Shown piece after piece: positions 29,229 through 38,886 of a stretch of DNA of 64,000 nucleotides. Below the pieces are notes generated by a model. That model ran no database searches. It saw nothing but the letters and a program-made list of their open reading frames with translations, and had not been told where the DNA came from. The stretch's first letter is position 1. Each line of letters opens with the position of its first letter. Source of the stretch: Bog-375 sp049587755. Its GTDB lineage: Bacteria > Acidobacteriota > Terriglobia > Bryobacterales > Bryobacteraceae. The position numbers were made by a program, and so were the translations under genes. Location: positions 1 through 64,000 of the forward strand of contig JBAVEN010000020.1 in NCBI GenBank assembly GCA_049587755.1. Direction: 5' to 3'.

Positions 29229-32200
29229 ATGCCGCGCTTGTCATCTCCAATAGAAGATATTCAAGACCACTACACGGTGGTGGTGATCGGTTCCGGCTAC
29301 GGAGGCGGTATCGCCGCGTCCAGAATGGCGCGCGCCGGTCAGAGCGTCTGCGTGCTGGAACGGGGGAAGGAATTCCAACCCGGCGAGTATCCGGACACCG
29401 AAGGCGAAGCGCTGCTCGAAACGCAGGTCCGGACGCCGGAGGGCACGGTGGGCTCCAAGACCGGCCTCTACGATTTCGTGGTGGGCGACGGCATCAATGT
29501 GTTCCTGGGATGCGGGCTGGGTGGCACATCCCTGGTGAATGCCAATGTCTCGCTGGAAGCAGAGCCGCGCGTGTTCCAGGCTGCGCGGTGGCCGGCGCAA
29601 GTCCGGCAGGATCTTCCGACCCTGGTGCAGCAGGGATACGACCGCGCGCGAGAGATGCTGAAGCCCACGCCCTTTCCCGGGTCGTTCCCGCCGCTGCCGA
29701 AAATGGGCGCGCTGGAGAAATCGGCGCAGTATCTGGAGCAGAAGTTTTACCGAACTCCTATTAACGTGACGTTCGAAACCAAGGTCAATCATGTGGGTGT
29801 GCCGCAGAACGCCTGCACGATGTGCGGCGATTGTGTGACCGGGTGCAACTACGGCGCCAAGAATACTACGCTGATGAACTATCTGCCCGACTCCAGGAAC
29901 TTCGGCGCGGAAATCTTCACGCAGGTCCCGGTGCGGTACATCGAACGGCGCGAGGGCAAGTGGTTCGTGCACTACCAGGCACTCCATGAGGGCCGCGAAG
30001 ATTTCAATGCCCCCGACATGTTCGTTACCGCCGATATCGTGATGCTGGGCGCAGGCACGCTGGGATCTACGGAAATTCTGCTGCGTTCGAAAGCGGAAGG
30101 GCTGCCGCTCTCCGAGTGCGTGGGCGAGCGCTTTTCCGGCAACGGCGACGTACTGGGCTTCAGCTACAACGGCGACCAGGAGGTGAACGGCATCGGCTTC
30201 GGCCACCGCAAACCCGGCGAAATTCCACCGGTGGGTCCCTGCATCACCGGTGTCATCGACATTCGCAATCAACCCAAGCTTGAGGACGGCATGATTGTGG
30301 AAGAAGGCTCCGTGCCGGGCGCGCTGGCGGGCCTTATGCCCGGCGCGCTGGAGACCGCCGCCAGGACCGCCGGCAAGAACACCGACACCAGCTTGGGCGA
30401 CCTCATCGAGCAGAAGAAGAGAGAGTTGGAAAGCCTGGTTGGCGGGGCGCACCGAGGCGCTGTTCACAACACCCAGACTTACCTGGTGATGACACACGAT
30501 TCCGGCGACGGCAAGATGCGCCTGGAAAACGACCACCTGAAACTCGAATGGCCGGGAGTGGGCAAGGAGCCTATCTTCGACAAGGTCAATGAGACGCTGC
30601 TGAATGCCACTAAGCCTCTCGAGGGCACCTACGTCATCGATCCGTTGTGGACGAAGCTGTTCAAGAAAGACCTGGTGACGGTCCACCCGCTGGGTGGTTG
30701 CGTGATGGCGGACGATGCTTCAAGCGGCGTGGTCAACCATAAAGGACAGGTGTATGCCGGCGTGTCGGGGAGCGAGACTTATGAGAGTCTTTACGTATGC
30801 GACGGGTCGGTAATCCCTGTTCCTCTGGGCGTGAACCCACTACTTACCATTTCGGCCATGGCGGAAAGGACGTGCGCCATCGCAGCGCAGGATCGCGGTT
30901 GGAAGATCGACTACGCCCTGCCTTCCAAGCCAGCCGTGGTGGCGCAGAGTGCGGCCATGGGTCTGCAGTTCACCGAAACCATGCGCGGCTTCTTTTCGAG
31001 CGAGGCGAAGGGCGACTACGTCGCGGGCGCCGCCGCAGGAGAAGCAGCTGGGTCTTCCCTGGCGTTCACGCTCACCATTATTTCCGAAGATCTCAATGAC
31101 ATGCTGAAGAACCCGCTGCACAACGCTCGCATGCTAGGCAGCGTGGTGGCGCCGGCGCTTTCCGCAAGGCCGCTGTCCGTGGAGGACGGTGTATTCAACT
31201 TGTTCGTCGTCGATCCCACCAACGTGGAAACACGGAACATGGTTTACCGGATGAAGATGAGGTCCGAGGAAGGCAAGGTCTACTACTTCCACGGATACAA
31301 AATCGTGCGGCCGAACTCGGTGCTCGATATCTGGCACGATACCAGCACGCTCTACATCACGGTGCGCGACGGCGCCGACGAATCGGCTCCCGTGCTCGGC
31401 ACCGGCATCTTGCACATTCTTCCGAGCGACTTCGCCAGGCAGATGACTACCATGAAGGTGACCAACGCGCCCAACGCCGAAGAGCGGTTGCGCGGCTTGG
31501 TGCGGTTCGGTGAGTTCTTTGCGGGAGTTCTCTACCAGACTTACGGCGGCGCGGTGGCCGGCTCCGTGGCGTTCAATCCGGACGCGCCGCCGCGCAAGAA
31601 ACGCGAACTGCGAGTTGCCGCACCGGAGGTTTACTGGTTCGACGCGCCCGATGGCGTGACGCTGCGCCTGACACGCTACCAGGGTGGAACCAAGGGCCCG
31701 GTGATCCTTTCGCACGGTCTGGGTGTCTCCAGCCTGATTTTCTCTACCGACACCATCGACACCAACCTCACCGAGTACCTGTTCGCGCACGGCTACGACG
31801 TGTGGCTTCTGGATTACCGCGACAGTATCGCGCTGCCAGCATCGGCAAGCCTGTCCAGCGGTGACGACGTCGCCACCAAGGATTACCCGGCTGCCGTGGC
31901 TAAGGTTCGCGAGCTTACCGGCGCGCCCAGCGTGCAGATGGTGGTCCACTGCTGGGGCTCCACTACGTTCTTCATGGCTATGCTGGCGGGCCTTCAGGGC
32001 GTGCGCTCCGCTGTCTGTTCGCAGATCGCGACCCACATAGTGACGCCCACCATGACCAAAATCAAAACCGGGCTGCATCTGCCTTCGTTTCTCGACGCCT
32101 TGGGCGTGAAGTCACTCACCGCCTATGTGGACACCCACGCCGACTGGCGCGAGCACCTGTATGACGCAGCCTTGAAACTCTATCCCGTGGAACTGAAGGA

Positions 32201-32660
32201 AGAATGCGACAGCCCGGTATGCCACCGCATTTCCTTCATGTATGCTCCGCTCTATCAGCACGAGCAACTCAACCAGCTCACGCACGACACCCTGCACGAG
32301 CTTTTCGGTGTCGCCAACATCCGTTCTTTCGAACACATCGCCCTGCTTGCGCGGAAGGGACATTTGGTGGCCTTTGACGGCTCCGACACCTACATGCCGC
32401 ACCTGGAACGCCTGGCAATTCCGATTACATTCATCCACGGCGCCGCTAACCGCTGTTTCCTGCCGCAGAGCACCGAGATTACTTACAATCTGCTGTGCCA
32501 GACGAACGGCGACAAACTGTACAGCCGCCATGTGATTCCTAACTACGGCCATATCGATTGCATCTACGGCAGGAACGCCGTCAATGACATATTCCCGTTG
32601 ATGTTGAGCCATCTGGACGCGACTTGCGACGCCCCTGCTGCGCTGCAGGCGGCCCGCTGA
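29229..32660 (+). CDS. GMC oxidoreductase (cholesterol-oxidase-like) fused to alpha/beta hydrolase
   Basis: 1143 aa. Residues 1-560 are a GMC flavoprotein related to ChoD-type sterol oxidases: FAD loop GSGYGGG (21-27), a ferredoxin-like C196-x2-C199-x2-C202-x3-C206 insertion, and the C-terminal VHPLGGCVMADD...VNPLLTISAMAER block. Residues ~590-790 are a linking beta-rich domain (LTIISEDLNDML...). Residues ~800-1143 are an alpha/beta hydrolase whose elbow reads VHCWGST, placing Cys908 where Ser is usual. The acid position is HGAANRCFLP and the His is in YGHIDCIYG. No signal peptide is evident. It likely oxidises a hydroxylated lipid and cleaves an ester or thioester. Strong Shine-Dalgarno GAGGGGAAAC. 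Confidence 0.85.
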   Translation: MPRLSSPIEDIQDHYTVVVIGSGYGGGIAASRMARAGQSVCVLERGKEFQPGEYPDTEGEALLETQVRTPEGTVGSKTGLYDFVVGDGINVFLGCGLGGTSLVNANVSLEAEPRVFQAARWPAQVRQDLPTLVQQGYDRAREMLKPTPFPGSFPPLPKMGALEKSAQYLEQKFYRTPINVTFETKVNHVGVPQNACTMCGDCVTGCNYGAKNTTLMNYLPDSRNFGAEIFTQVPVRYIERREGKWFVHYQALHEGREDFNAPDMFVTADIVMLGAGTLGSTEILLRSKAEGLPLSECVGERFSGNGDVLGFSYNGDQEVNGIGFGHRKPGEIPPVGPCITGVIDIRNQPKLEDGMIVEEGSVPGALAGLMPGALETAARTAGKNTDTSLGDLIEQKKRELESLVGGAHRGAVHNTQTYLVMTHDSGDGKMRLENDHLKLEWPGVGKEPIFDKVNETLLNATKPLEGTYVIDPLWTKLFKKDLVTVHPLGGCVMADDASSGVVNHKGQVYAGVSGSETYESLYVCDGSVIPVPLGVNPLLTISAMAERTCAIAAQDRGWKIDYALPSKPAVVAQSAAMGLQFTETMRGFFSSEAKGDYVAGAAAGEAAGSSLAFTLTIISEDLNDMLKNPLHNARMLGSVVAPALSARPLSVEDGVFNLFVVDPTNVETRNMVYRMKMRSEEGKVYYFHGYKIVRPNSVLDIWHDTSTLYITVRDGADESAPVLGTGILHILPSDFARQMTTMKVTNAPNAEERLRGLVRFGEFFAGVLYQTYGGAVAGSVAFNPDAPPRKKRELRVAAPEVYWFDAPDGVTLRLTRYQGGTKGPVILSHGLGVSSLIFSTDTIDTNLTEYLFAHGYDVWLLDYRDSIALPASASLSSGDDVATKDYPAAVAKVRELTGAPSVQMVVHCWGSTTFFMAMLAGLQGVRSAVCSQIATHIVTPTMTKIKTGLHLPSFLDALGVKSLTAYVDTHADWREHLYDAALKLYPVELKEECDSPVCHRISFMYAPLYQHEQLNQLTHDTLHELFGVANIRSFEHIALLARKGHLVAFDGSDTYMPHLERLAIPITFIHGAANRCFLPQSTEITYNLLCQTNGDKLYSRHVIPNYGHIDCIYGRNAVNDIFPLMLSHLDATCDAPAALQAAR

Positions 32661-32672
32661 ACAGGAAATGTG

Positions 32673-34538
32673 ATGTCAGCGACATCGAATCCCTCTGCCA
32701 AGTGGTTCAGCTTTGTGGTCTGGTTGGGTATCGCATGCAACGTGCTGTTCATCGTGCAAGAGCTTTTCCTGCCGGATTCGGTGAACTCCGGCTTGGGACT
32801 GCCGGTGGGTCTGCCGACGGTCTGGAATCAGGCGCACGCCGTGATGGTGCTGGCCCTCAGCATTTTCTATATACCGGCTGCACTCGATCCGCTGCGCGAC
32901 CCGGACTATTCGTGGTTGCTCGTGTTGTCGCGGTTTCTCGCCGCCGTCTTTTGGGTGTTCATCTGGCGCTCCAATCCAGCCTTCCTTTCGTATCTGATCG
33001 TTGACGGCGCGTTTGGCGCGGTGCAGGGGATTCTCCTCCAAACGGCCGTCCCCAGCGGGAATCGGCTTGGCGCGACGCTCGCCCGGCTGTTCTCGAGTTT
33101 CTTCGCCTGGGTGGCCGGCTGTTTCCGCAAGCCGGCGGTGTGGGCCGGCCTCGGAATCGTGATCGTCCTTGCGGCTTTTGCCGGGTACATCCTGTGGGAC
33201 AATCTCATGCGCGCCGAGCCAGATACCAGCTACGCATCCGTGGAAGACCACTATAAGTACGGCGCTATCGGCCTGGGTTCGGACAGCCGCGTGCCTTATT
33301 GGATTTGGAAAGTGCTTCACGGCATGTTCCCTGAAAAGCTGCCGGGCCCGGGTGGTTGGGCTTCGCTGGGGCTGATTTATGAGCAGGGCCATGACTTACC
33401 CATCGGCTTTGCCAAACGCCATATCGGATACGACTCGGTAGAGGCGAATTGCGCTCTATGCCACACCGGCGAATTCCGCCGCACCGCCGGCAGCCAACCG
33501 GAAGCGATCCTCGGAGGCCCAGCCAACACGCTGGACCTACAGGCATTCCAGAACTTCCTTTACGACTGCGCCGCCGACCCGCGATTCACGCCCGATAACG
33601 TGATGGCCGCCATCGCCAAAGTGCACCAATTCTCCTGGACGGAGGCGCTCGTTTACCGCTATCTCGTCATTCCCGGCGTTAAGAAGGGCCTCGCCGCGCA
33701 GAAGGCTGCCTACACCTGGCAGCAATCGCGGCCTCCGCAAGGCAGGGGCCGCACGGACACCTTCAATCCCACCAAGTTCAACGTTTTCCATTTGCCTGAA
33801 GACCACACCATCGGGACGGTGGATCTGCCGCAGGTCTGGAACCAGCAGCCACGCGTGGGAATGAACCTCCACTGGGACGGCAATAACAACAACATTACCG
33901 AGCGCAACTTCGCCGCTGCCATGGCCATCGGCGCCACGCCCAAAACGGTAATCATGGCTAGCTTTAAGCGCGTCACCGATTTTCTGCTGGGCTTAAAGCC
34001 GCCCCCGTACCCCTTCCCCATCCAGAAGGATGCAGCCGATCGAGGTAAGAAGATTTTCGACCAGGAATGCGCCCGGTGTCATGCATTCGGCGGCGCTGAT
34101 ACGGGACAAGTGGAGCCTATCGACACCATAGGCACCGATCGTCATCGTCTGGATTCCTTCACCGCCGAACTGGTGGAGAAGTTTCACTCCATCAACAATC
34201 CGCCATTCGTCTTCGATGCCTATCACAAGACCAATGGATACGCCAACGTGCCGATCGACGGCATCTGGGCGCGCGCGCCCTACTTGCACAACGGTGCGAT
34301 TCCCAACTTGTGGGCGCTTCTCCAGACAGAAGCCGCCCGGCCGAAAGTTTTCTATCGCGGCTATGACGTATACGATCCAAAGAATGTCGGATTCATTTCC
34401 GAGGGCCCGGAAGCGCAGCGCGTGGGATTCATGGTGGATGCTAGTGTACCCGGCAATGGAAATCAGGGCCACGTCTATGGCACCAGCCTGAAAGACGGTG
34501 AAAAGTGGGACCTGATCGAATTCCTGAAAACGCAATAG
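32673..34538 (+). CDS. Membrane-anchored RoxA-like di-heme cytochrome c
   Basis: 621 aa from ATG 32673 (a GTG sits one codon earlier). Residues ~10-125 form four hydrophobic helices and a fifth lies at about 158-176. The periplasmic part has two haem-c sites, CALCH (near 260-264) and CARCH (near 466-470), with the RoxA/MauG-family features HWDGNN, WARAPYLHNGAIPNLW and FYRGYDVYDP. RoxA proteins are known extracellular haem dioxygenases that cleave polyisoprene; related proteins are di-heme peroxidases. Which activity applies here is not known. The membrane domain resembles the separate 4-TM protein at 51211. Confidence 0.82.
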   Translation: MSATSNPSAKWFSFVVWLGIACNVLFIVQELFLPDSVNSGLGLPVGLPTVWNQAHAVMVLALSIFYIPAALDPLRDPDYSWLLVLSRFLAAVFWVFIWRSNPAFLSYLIVDGAFGAVQGILLQTAVPSGNRLGATLARLFSSFFAWVAGCFRKPAVWAGLGIVIVLAAFAGYILWDNLMRAEPDTSYASVEDHYKYGAIGLGSDSRVPYWIWKVLHGMFPEKLPGPGGWASLGLIYEQGHDLPIGFAKRHIGYDSVEANCALCHTGEFRRTAGSQPEAILGGPANTLDLQAFQNFLYDCAADPRFTPDNVMAAIAKVHQFSWTEALVYRYLVIPGVKKGLAAQKAAYTWQQSRPPQGRGRTDTFNPTKFNVFHLPEDHTIGTVDLPQVWNQQPRVGMNLHWDGNNNNITERNFAAAMAIGATPKTVIMASFKRVTDFLLGLKPPPYPFPIQKDAADRGKKIFDQECARCHAFGGADTGQVEPIDTIGTDRHRLDSFTAELVEKFHSINNPPFVFDAYHKTNGYANVPIDGIWARAPYLHNGAIPNLWALLQTEAARPKVFYRGYDVYDPKNVGFISEGPEAQRVGFMVDASVPGNGNQGHVYGTSLKDGEKWDLIEFLKTQ

Positions 34539-34578
34539 CCCATGTCGCAGCCGGCAGCCAAGTTAAAGAGGAGAACCA

Positions 34579-35913
34579 ATGTTAAAGCTGGCTCAGTTTC
34601 GTAATCCAGACCTCTCGCTATTTCAATCGGCCGTCGATGAAGTAGTCGCGCGGAAGACGGCCGTCGCGCAGTCGCAGAACACCGGCGGCCCAGCCGCCAT
34701 TACGCGCCCCGATCCCAGCCACGATATGGTAAAGATGGCGACTGCCGAAGCCACCGCTGCCACTCAAGGTGGTGCCGCTCCGCCGGCGGCTTCTCCTACG
34801 CCGGCCCCAGCCGCCACCGAGGACTTCGGCGATCAGGTCGCCTACTGCGCATCACTGGCGCGCAACTACGCCGTGGCCAAGCTTCTCGGGCACACCGATG
34901 ATGCCAACCGCTATCAGGCGTTGCTCACCGCGAAGGACGGGGATTGCGACCCCGGTTGGGCCGAGGCGTCCCTCAAGTACGAGGAGTTCCTTGTCTCCAA
35001 GGGAACGATCCCGTATCGGGTTTACAAGAGCATGACCGATTTTGTAATCGACGGCAAGCTTCCCCCCAACGCCCGCGTGGCCATTGTGGGCGATTGGGGA
35101 ACCGGGCAGGACACCGCGAAAACAGTCCTCGCGCAGATTGCCCGAAAGAATCCCGATGTGGTGATTCACATGGGCGATGTCTACTACTCCGGCACCGATT
35201 TCGAGATGCAGAATTACTTCTACAACATCTGGAAGGAGAGCCTGGACCTTACCAAGATCACCACCTTCACGCTTTCCGGCAACCATGATATGTTCTGCGG
35301 CGGCGCGCCGTACTACAAGCTGATCGACCAACTAGGTCAACCAGCCAGCTATTTCTGCCTGCGCAACGATAACTGGCAGTTCCTCACCATGGACACCGGG
35401 CTCCACGACAACAAGCCCGAGGGCGACGTTCCCACATACCTCGAAGACACCGAGTTGGCATGGGTTGCCGACAAGATCCAGAACCGCGGCAAGCGGCGCA
35501 CTGTGTTGCTCTCACACCACCAGCTATTCGCCGCCAACGAAGACATCTGCGGAAAATCGGTCAACGATCATCTAAACCAGCAACTGTCGCCGCTGCTGCC
35601 AAGCGTGGACTTGTGGTTGTGGGGGCACGAGCACAACCTTGTAATCTACCAAAAGTACCTGGGCGTTCTGGCGCGGTGCATCGGTCACGGCGCGTTTCCG
35701 ATCGGCGTCAACGAGATCCCCGCCACTCCGAAGTTTCCCGAGGTTCCGATGGCACCGGTGCGCCTCGGCAATAACGGGATCTTTTACAACCACGGCTACG
35801 TCATCATGGATCTGGCGGGCAACACCGCTACCCTGTCGTACTATCAGGACACGGATGAGACGACGCCACAATACACCGAAACCCTTGACGCGGCGGCGAC
35901 AGCTAGTTCGTGA
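34579..35913 (+). CDS. Calcineurin-like metallophosphoesterase
   Basis: 444 aa. The catalytic domain starts near residue 165 with metal-binding motifs in order: VGDWGTG (~170), HMGDVYYSG (~197), SGNHDMF (~233), SHHQLF (~312) and GHEHN (~349). The first 160 residues are a separate helical region with an Ala/Pro-rich linker (about 55-80). There is no clear signal peptide, so it is probably cytosolic. The domain order is similar to purple-acid-phosphatase-like proteins. AAAGAGGAG precedes the ATG. The substrate in this locus is unknown; a phospho-lipid or polyprenyl phosphate is one guess. Confidence 0.85.
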   Translation: MLKLAQFRNPDLSLFQSAVDEVVARKTAVAQSQNTGGPAAITRPDPSHDMVKMATAEATAATQGGAAPPAASPTPAPAATEDFGDQVAYCASLARNYAVAKLLGHTDDANRYQALLTAKDGDCDPGWAEASLKYEEFLVSKGTIPYRVYKSMTDFVIDGKLPPNARVAIVGDWGTGQDTAKTVLAQIARKNPDVVIHMGDVYYSGTDFEMQNYFYNIWKESLDLTKITTFTLSGNHDMFCGGAPYYKLIDQLGQPASYFCLRNDNWQFLTMDTGLHDNKPEGDVPTYLEDTELAWVADKIQNRGKRRTVLLSHHQLFAANEDICGKSVNDHLNQQLSPLLPSVDLWLWGHEHNLVIYQKYLGVLARCIGHGAFPIGVNEIPATPKFPEVPMAPVRLGNNGIFYNHGYVIMDLAGNTATLSYYQDTDETTPQYTETLDAAATASS

Positions 35914-36164
35914 GCGTAACGACTGTTACAAACTGCTGCCTTCTAGACGTGATGATTCGTACAAATCGTCGATAGCGACTTACAAGCAGGAGGCACTCAC
36001 GTTACCGCGTCGGGTAATCGGCAATAATCGCGTTCAAATCGTCCGAGAAAATCTCTGTCTTTCTTGCAAAAAATAGTTGGACTCGGGCGGATTAACACGA
36101 TAAAGTACATAAACAATGGAGTCCGCCTGACTCGACAGGCGCGCCGACTCGGAGGTGGCGGCGG
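35914..36164. other. Largest internal gap of the redox cluster (251 bases)
   Basis: Visible elements are a possible promoter TTGGAC (36077-36082), 16 bases, GATAAA (36099-36104), and a GGCGGA...TCCGCC inverted repeat around 36086-36128. They suggest the cluster has a second transcription start before the nitroreductase-like gene. Confidence 0.3.
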
Positions 36165-37613
36165 ATGCAGGATGCTCGTTCTGTTAGTGGAGGCCAGGGA
36201 TCGCCAGCGCGAGGCCTGGCGGATCTGCTCCAATACCCACTGCTGTCGGCAATCAGTGATCGCCGCACGCGCCGGATTTGCCAGGGGACATCGCTCAATG
36301 CCGGTGCGCTCTCGTACACCAGCACGAACCATCCCGCTCCGCTTACCCCGCTCGAAGAAGCCATCCTCATCGTCTCCACTGGCCTGGCCGGTTTCAGCCT
36401 GCACGACGTGCCACTGAAACACCCTGATGGCGAGCCGGTTCTCGCTACCACGCAGATGGGCATCCCGGCACGCGCCGCCAGCAGCGCCGATAACGCGCAG
36501 GCTACGCACTTCTTCCTCATAAACGACGAAGGCACGTGGCTGCTTGAGCAGAAGAGCGGGCGCGATGCCGTCGCCTGGTTGCGTGAGTTCCCACCCGACC
36601 GCTCCATATGGACGGAGCAACATTGGATCGGCGCGGCCGCCGGCGTGAAGCGCAAGGTCTACCCTGAACGCCTCGACTTCCCTCGGCGCTGGCCTTACTA
36701 CTTCACTTGGAACAAGATCATCTCCAACCGTCCCGGCACCAGCGTGTTCATGCCCGTGGTCGATACCACGCGGCAGATGATCAATGTGCTGTTCATCATG
36801 CTTTCCGAACCCGATGGCCAGCGTCCCTTGGTGTTGGATGATTGGTCGAAGTTCAAACCTAAGAAACTGATCGAATGGGCCGCTTGGGCCGGCAGTTTAA
36901 TCGGCGTGGTGCCGAAAATTCCCTATCAGCCGGTGGCCGGCATTGAGCGCGTGCAAAAGAAATGGCTGCAATCGGATTCCCCGTTGCCGTTGGGATTCGC
37001 GGGTGCCATGCGCACGGACTACGAAGCCTTTTTCCATCTCCAGAACTTGATGCTGGTGACGCACGCCATGGGGCTGGGCGGATGGATCCACGCAGCCGTC
37101 AGTGCACCGTATGTATTTGAACGAGACCCTCCGAAGGGCAGCTTTGGCCTGGGCTTCCGCATGCAGCAGCCGAAGAAGTGGAACCGCTGGCCGCCGCTTC
37201 CGGCGCCGCTGCCCAACCCGGTGGGCCTCGACGGAATCCTCCAAGCGCTCTGTCCGCCTTACATCTCTTCAATGAATGACGCTGTCGACCAGGTGTACGA
37301 AGAAAAGTTCGGACCCGACGGAGTGTATGGCGATAAGGTCGTCTTCGAGAAACCCTACCGCCGTAGCGACGACGCCGCGGATTTCATGCGCAATGCGGAA
37401 CGACCGTCTAAAGAAACCATCCAATACATCAAAGACATCTGCAATTATATCTACGACACCTATGGCCGATTCCCGGCGCATGTGAACTCGTTCCACGTCC
37501 CGGGCGTCTGGTTGCAGGTGTCGCACCTCGAGCTCGAATACTACGAAAAGTTCTTTCAACCGAATCTCTATCACAGGCAGGCAAGGCACTACGGGGTATG
37601 GGGCCTGCACTAA
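36165..37613 (+). CDS. Nitroreductase-like conserved protein
   Basis: 482 aa; GGAGG lies 9 bases before ATG 36165. The N-terminal LLQYPLLSAISDRRTRRICQG and SPLTPLEEAI-type segment (residues ~20-75) and the later THAMGLGGWIHAA (about 303-315) resemble FMN-dependent nitroreductase folds, where Arg-rich N-terminal and Gly-rich helices bind FMN. The C-terminal 130 residues are extra and carry many aromatic residues. No signal peptide. The assignment is from pattern only; an unknown redox protein is the safe reading. Confidence 0.55.
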   Translation: MQDARSVSGGQGSPARGLADLLQYPLLSAISDRRTRRICQGTSLNAGALSYTSTNHPAPLTPLEEAILIVSTGLAGFSLHDVPLKHPDGEPVLATTQMGIPARAASSADNAQATHFFLINDEGTWLLEQKSGRDAVAWLREFPPDRSIWTEQHWIGAAAGVKRKVYPERLDFPRRWPYYFTWNKIISNRPGTSVFMPVVDTTRQMINVLFIMLSEPDGQRPLVLDDWSKFKPKKLIEWAAWAGSLIGVVPKIPYQPVAGIERVQKKWLQSDSPLPLGFAGAMRTDYEAFFHLQNLMLVTHAMGLGGWIHAAVSAPYVFERDPPKGSFGLGFRMQQPKKWNRWPPLPAPLPNPVGLDGILQALCPPYISSMNDAVDQVYEEKFGPDGVYGDKVVFEKPYRRSDDAADFMRNAERPSKETIQYIKDICNYIYDTYGRFPAHVNSFHVPGVWLQVSHLELEYYEKFFQPNLYHRQARHYGVWGLH

Positions 37614-37632
37614 GTCTCCGGAAGGCTGAAAG

Positions 37633-38877
37633 ATGATTGTGATTTGGGCCATCCTCGGGCTGGCGTTGGCGGTGTTTCTCGCGCCGCGGCTGGCTGCGCT
37701 GTGGATTCGCTGGCGCGACCGCGCACCGGCCAATGACCACGCATTGCTGACTTATAGCGATGAACTGCCGCGCTATTTCACGCGCGATGCGTCGGGACGA
37801 GTGGATACCTCCGCGCGCTGGCCCGGTTGGGATGCCTGGATTGCCTCCGTAATCCCAGCCGAGGCCAACCTGCCGCCACAGTTGATTCGCGGCACGCTGA
37901 TGACCGGCCTTTACGGCCTTGAGGGCGTGGATAACTACGAGAAGCTGCTGTACCGGCTGTCCACTTACCAGGCCGTTGAGCACCTGTGCCTTGTCCCCAC
38001 TACTTACTCGCTCCCTGAGAGTGCGCCACTCGTCCTGACCAATCTTTCACAGAACTACCTCGCCAAAGAGACCGATCTCAAACTGGCCGATGCCGAGTTG
38101 GACGTCACCATCCTCGGCTCGCGGACCGGTAACCTCACCACAGAAGAACCCTACGGCCACATCGAAGGCACGTGGCCCAATTACAGAATCTCCTTCTTGA
38201 ATCCCGAAGCCGAGATTCGCGTCACGCTCGCTTACCACGGCGAGCGCATCGTCTGGTGGACCGATCTGCCCGGCCGCTATATGCATTTCTCCGCGTTTGG
38301 CACGTTTGACGCCACCGTCGAATATGCGCGCGGCACCACCATCGCCGATCCGCACCGCCCTGTGCCCAACCCTCGGAGGTTGCGGTTTCAGGCACGTGGA
38401 ACCGTGGAGCACATCGCCGCCATCGAGCCATTCGCTTTTGATTGGCTGTGGCTGCCAATGCGCTACTTGGGCCGTTGGTTCCCATCGCTGAAGCCCATCC
38501 TCTATCACCACGAGGTCATCATCGCCGACGGCTTGGAAGGCGGCTTCCTGCACGCCCGCGCTTTCGGCGCGGATTTCCGGAACAGCGGCGGCTTGTTCGA
38601 CGGCGGCATGTATCGCCAGGTCAAACACGTTTCGGTGAGCTATGGCGCATCGGACTCCGTCGACAATTGTGGCGGGATAGGTACGCTGACGCCGGTGTAT
38701 GGCACATGGGATGTGCGCGCGACGACCGACGCCGGTGAACTGGCATACGCCGCCACGCGCACTCATCCACCGGCCATGGTCGCTCCCAACACGAATCAAT
38801 ATCACTTCACCTTCCAGGGCATTTGGTGCGGCGAGCCGATCTCCGGCCGCGGCTTTGGGGAGTACATCCACTTATAG
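37633..38877 (+). CDS. Conserved membrane-anchored protein, possible lipocalin-like (CrtC/AttH-type) fold
   Basis: 414 aa with one N-terminal helix (IVIWAILGLALAVFLAPRLA). The rest is beta-rich with many Trp and paired strands (PYGHIEGTWPNYRISFLNPE, HGERIVWWTDLPGRYMHFS) and a C-terminal FTFQGIWCGEPISGRGFGEY that resembles the closing strand of hydroxyneurosporene-synthase/AttH proteins. Those bind or hydrate isoprenoids. The likeness is weak and the family is not recognised with certainty. GGAAGG precedes the start. Confidence 0.5.
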   Translation: MIVIWAILGLALAVFLAPRLAALWIRWRDRAPANDHALLTYSDELPRYFTRDASGRVDTSARWPGWDAWIASVIPAEANLPPQLIRGTLMTGLYGLEGVDNYEKLLYRLSTYQAVEHLCLVPTTYSLPESAPLVLTNLSQNYLAKETDLKLADAELDVTILGSRTGNLTTEEPYGHIEGTWPNYRISFLNPEAEIRVTLAYHGERIVWWTDLPGRYMHFSAFGTFDATVEYARGTTIADPHRPVPNPRRLRFQARGTVEHIAAIEPFAFDWLWLPMRYLGRWFPSLKPILYHHEVIIADGLEGGFLHARAFGADFRNSGGLFDGGMYRQVKHVSVSYGASDSVDNCGGIGTLTPVYGTWDVRATTDAGELAYAATRTHPPAMVAPNTNQYHFTFQGIWCGEPISGRGFGEYIHL

Positions 38878-38886
38878 AAGCCGCCT

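Noticed and set aside
35990..36060. Rho-independent terminator after the phosphoesterase gene
   Set aside because: Only a 4-bp GAGA/TCTC stem with an interrupted T run; too weak to call.
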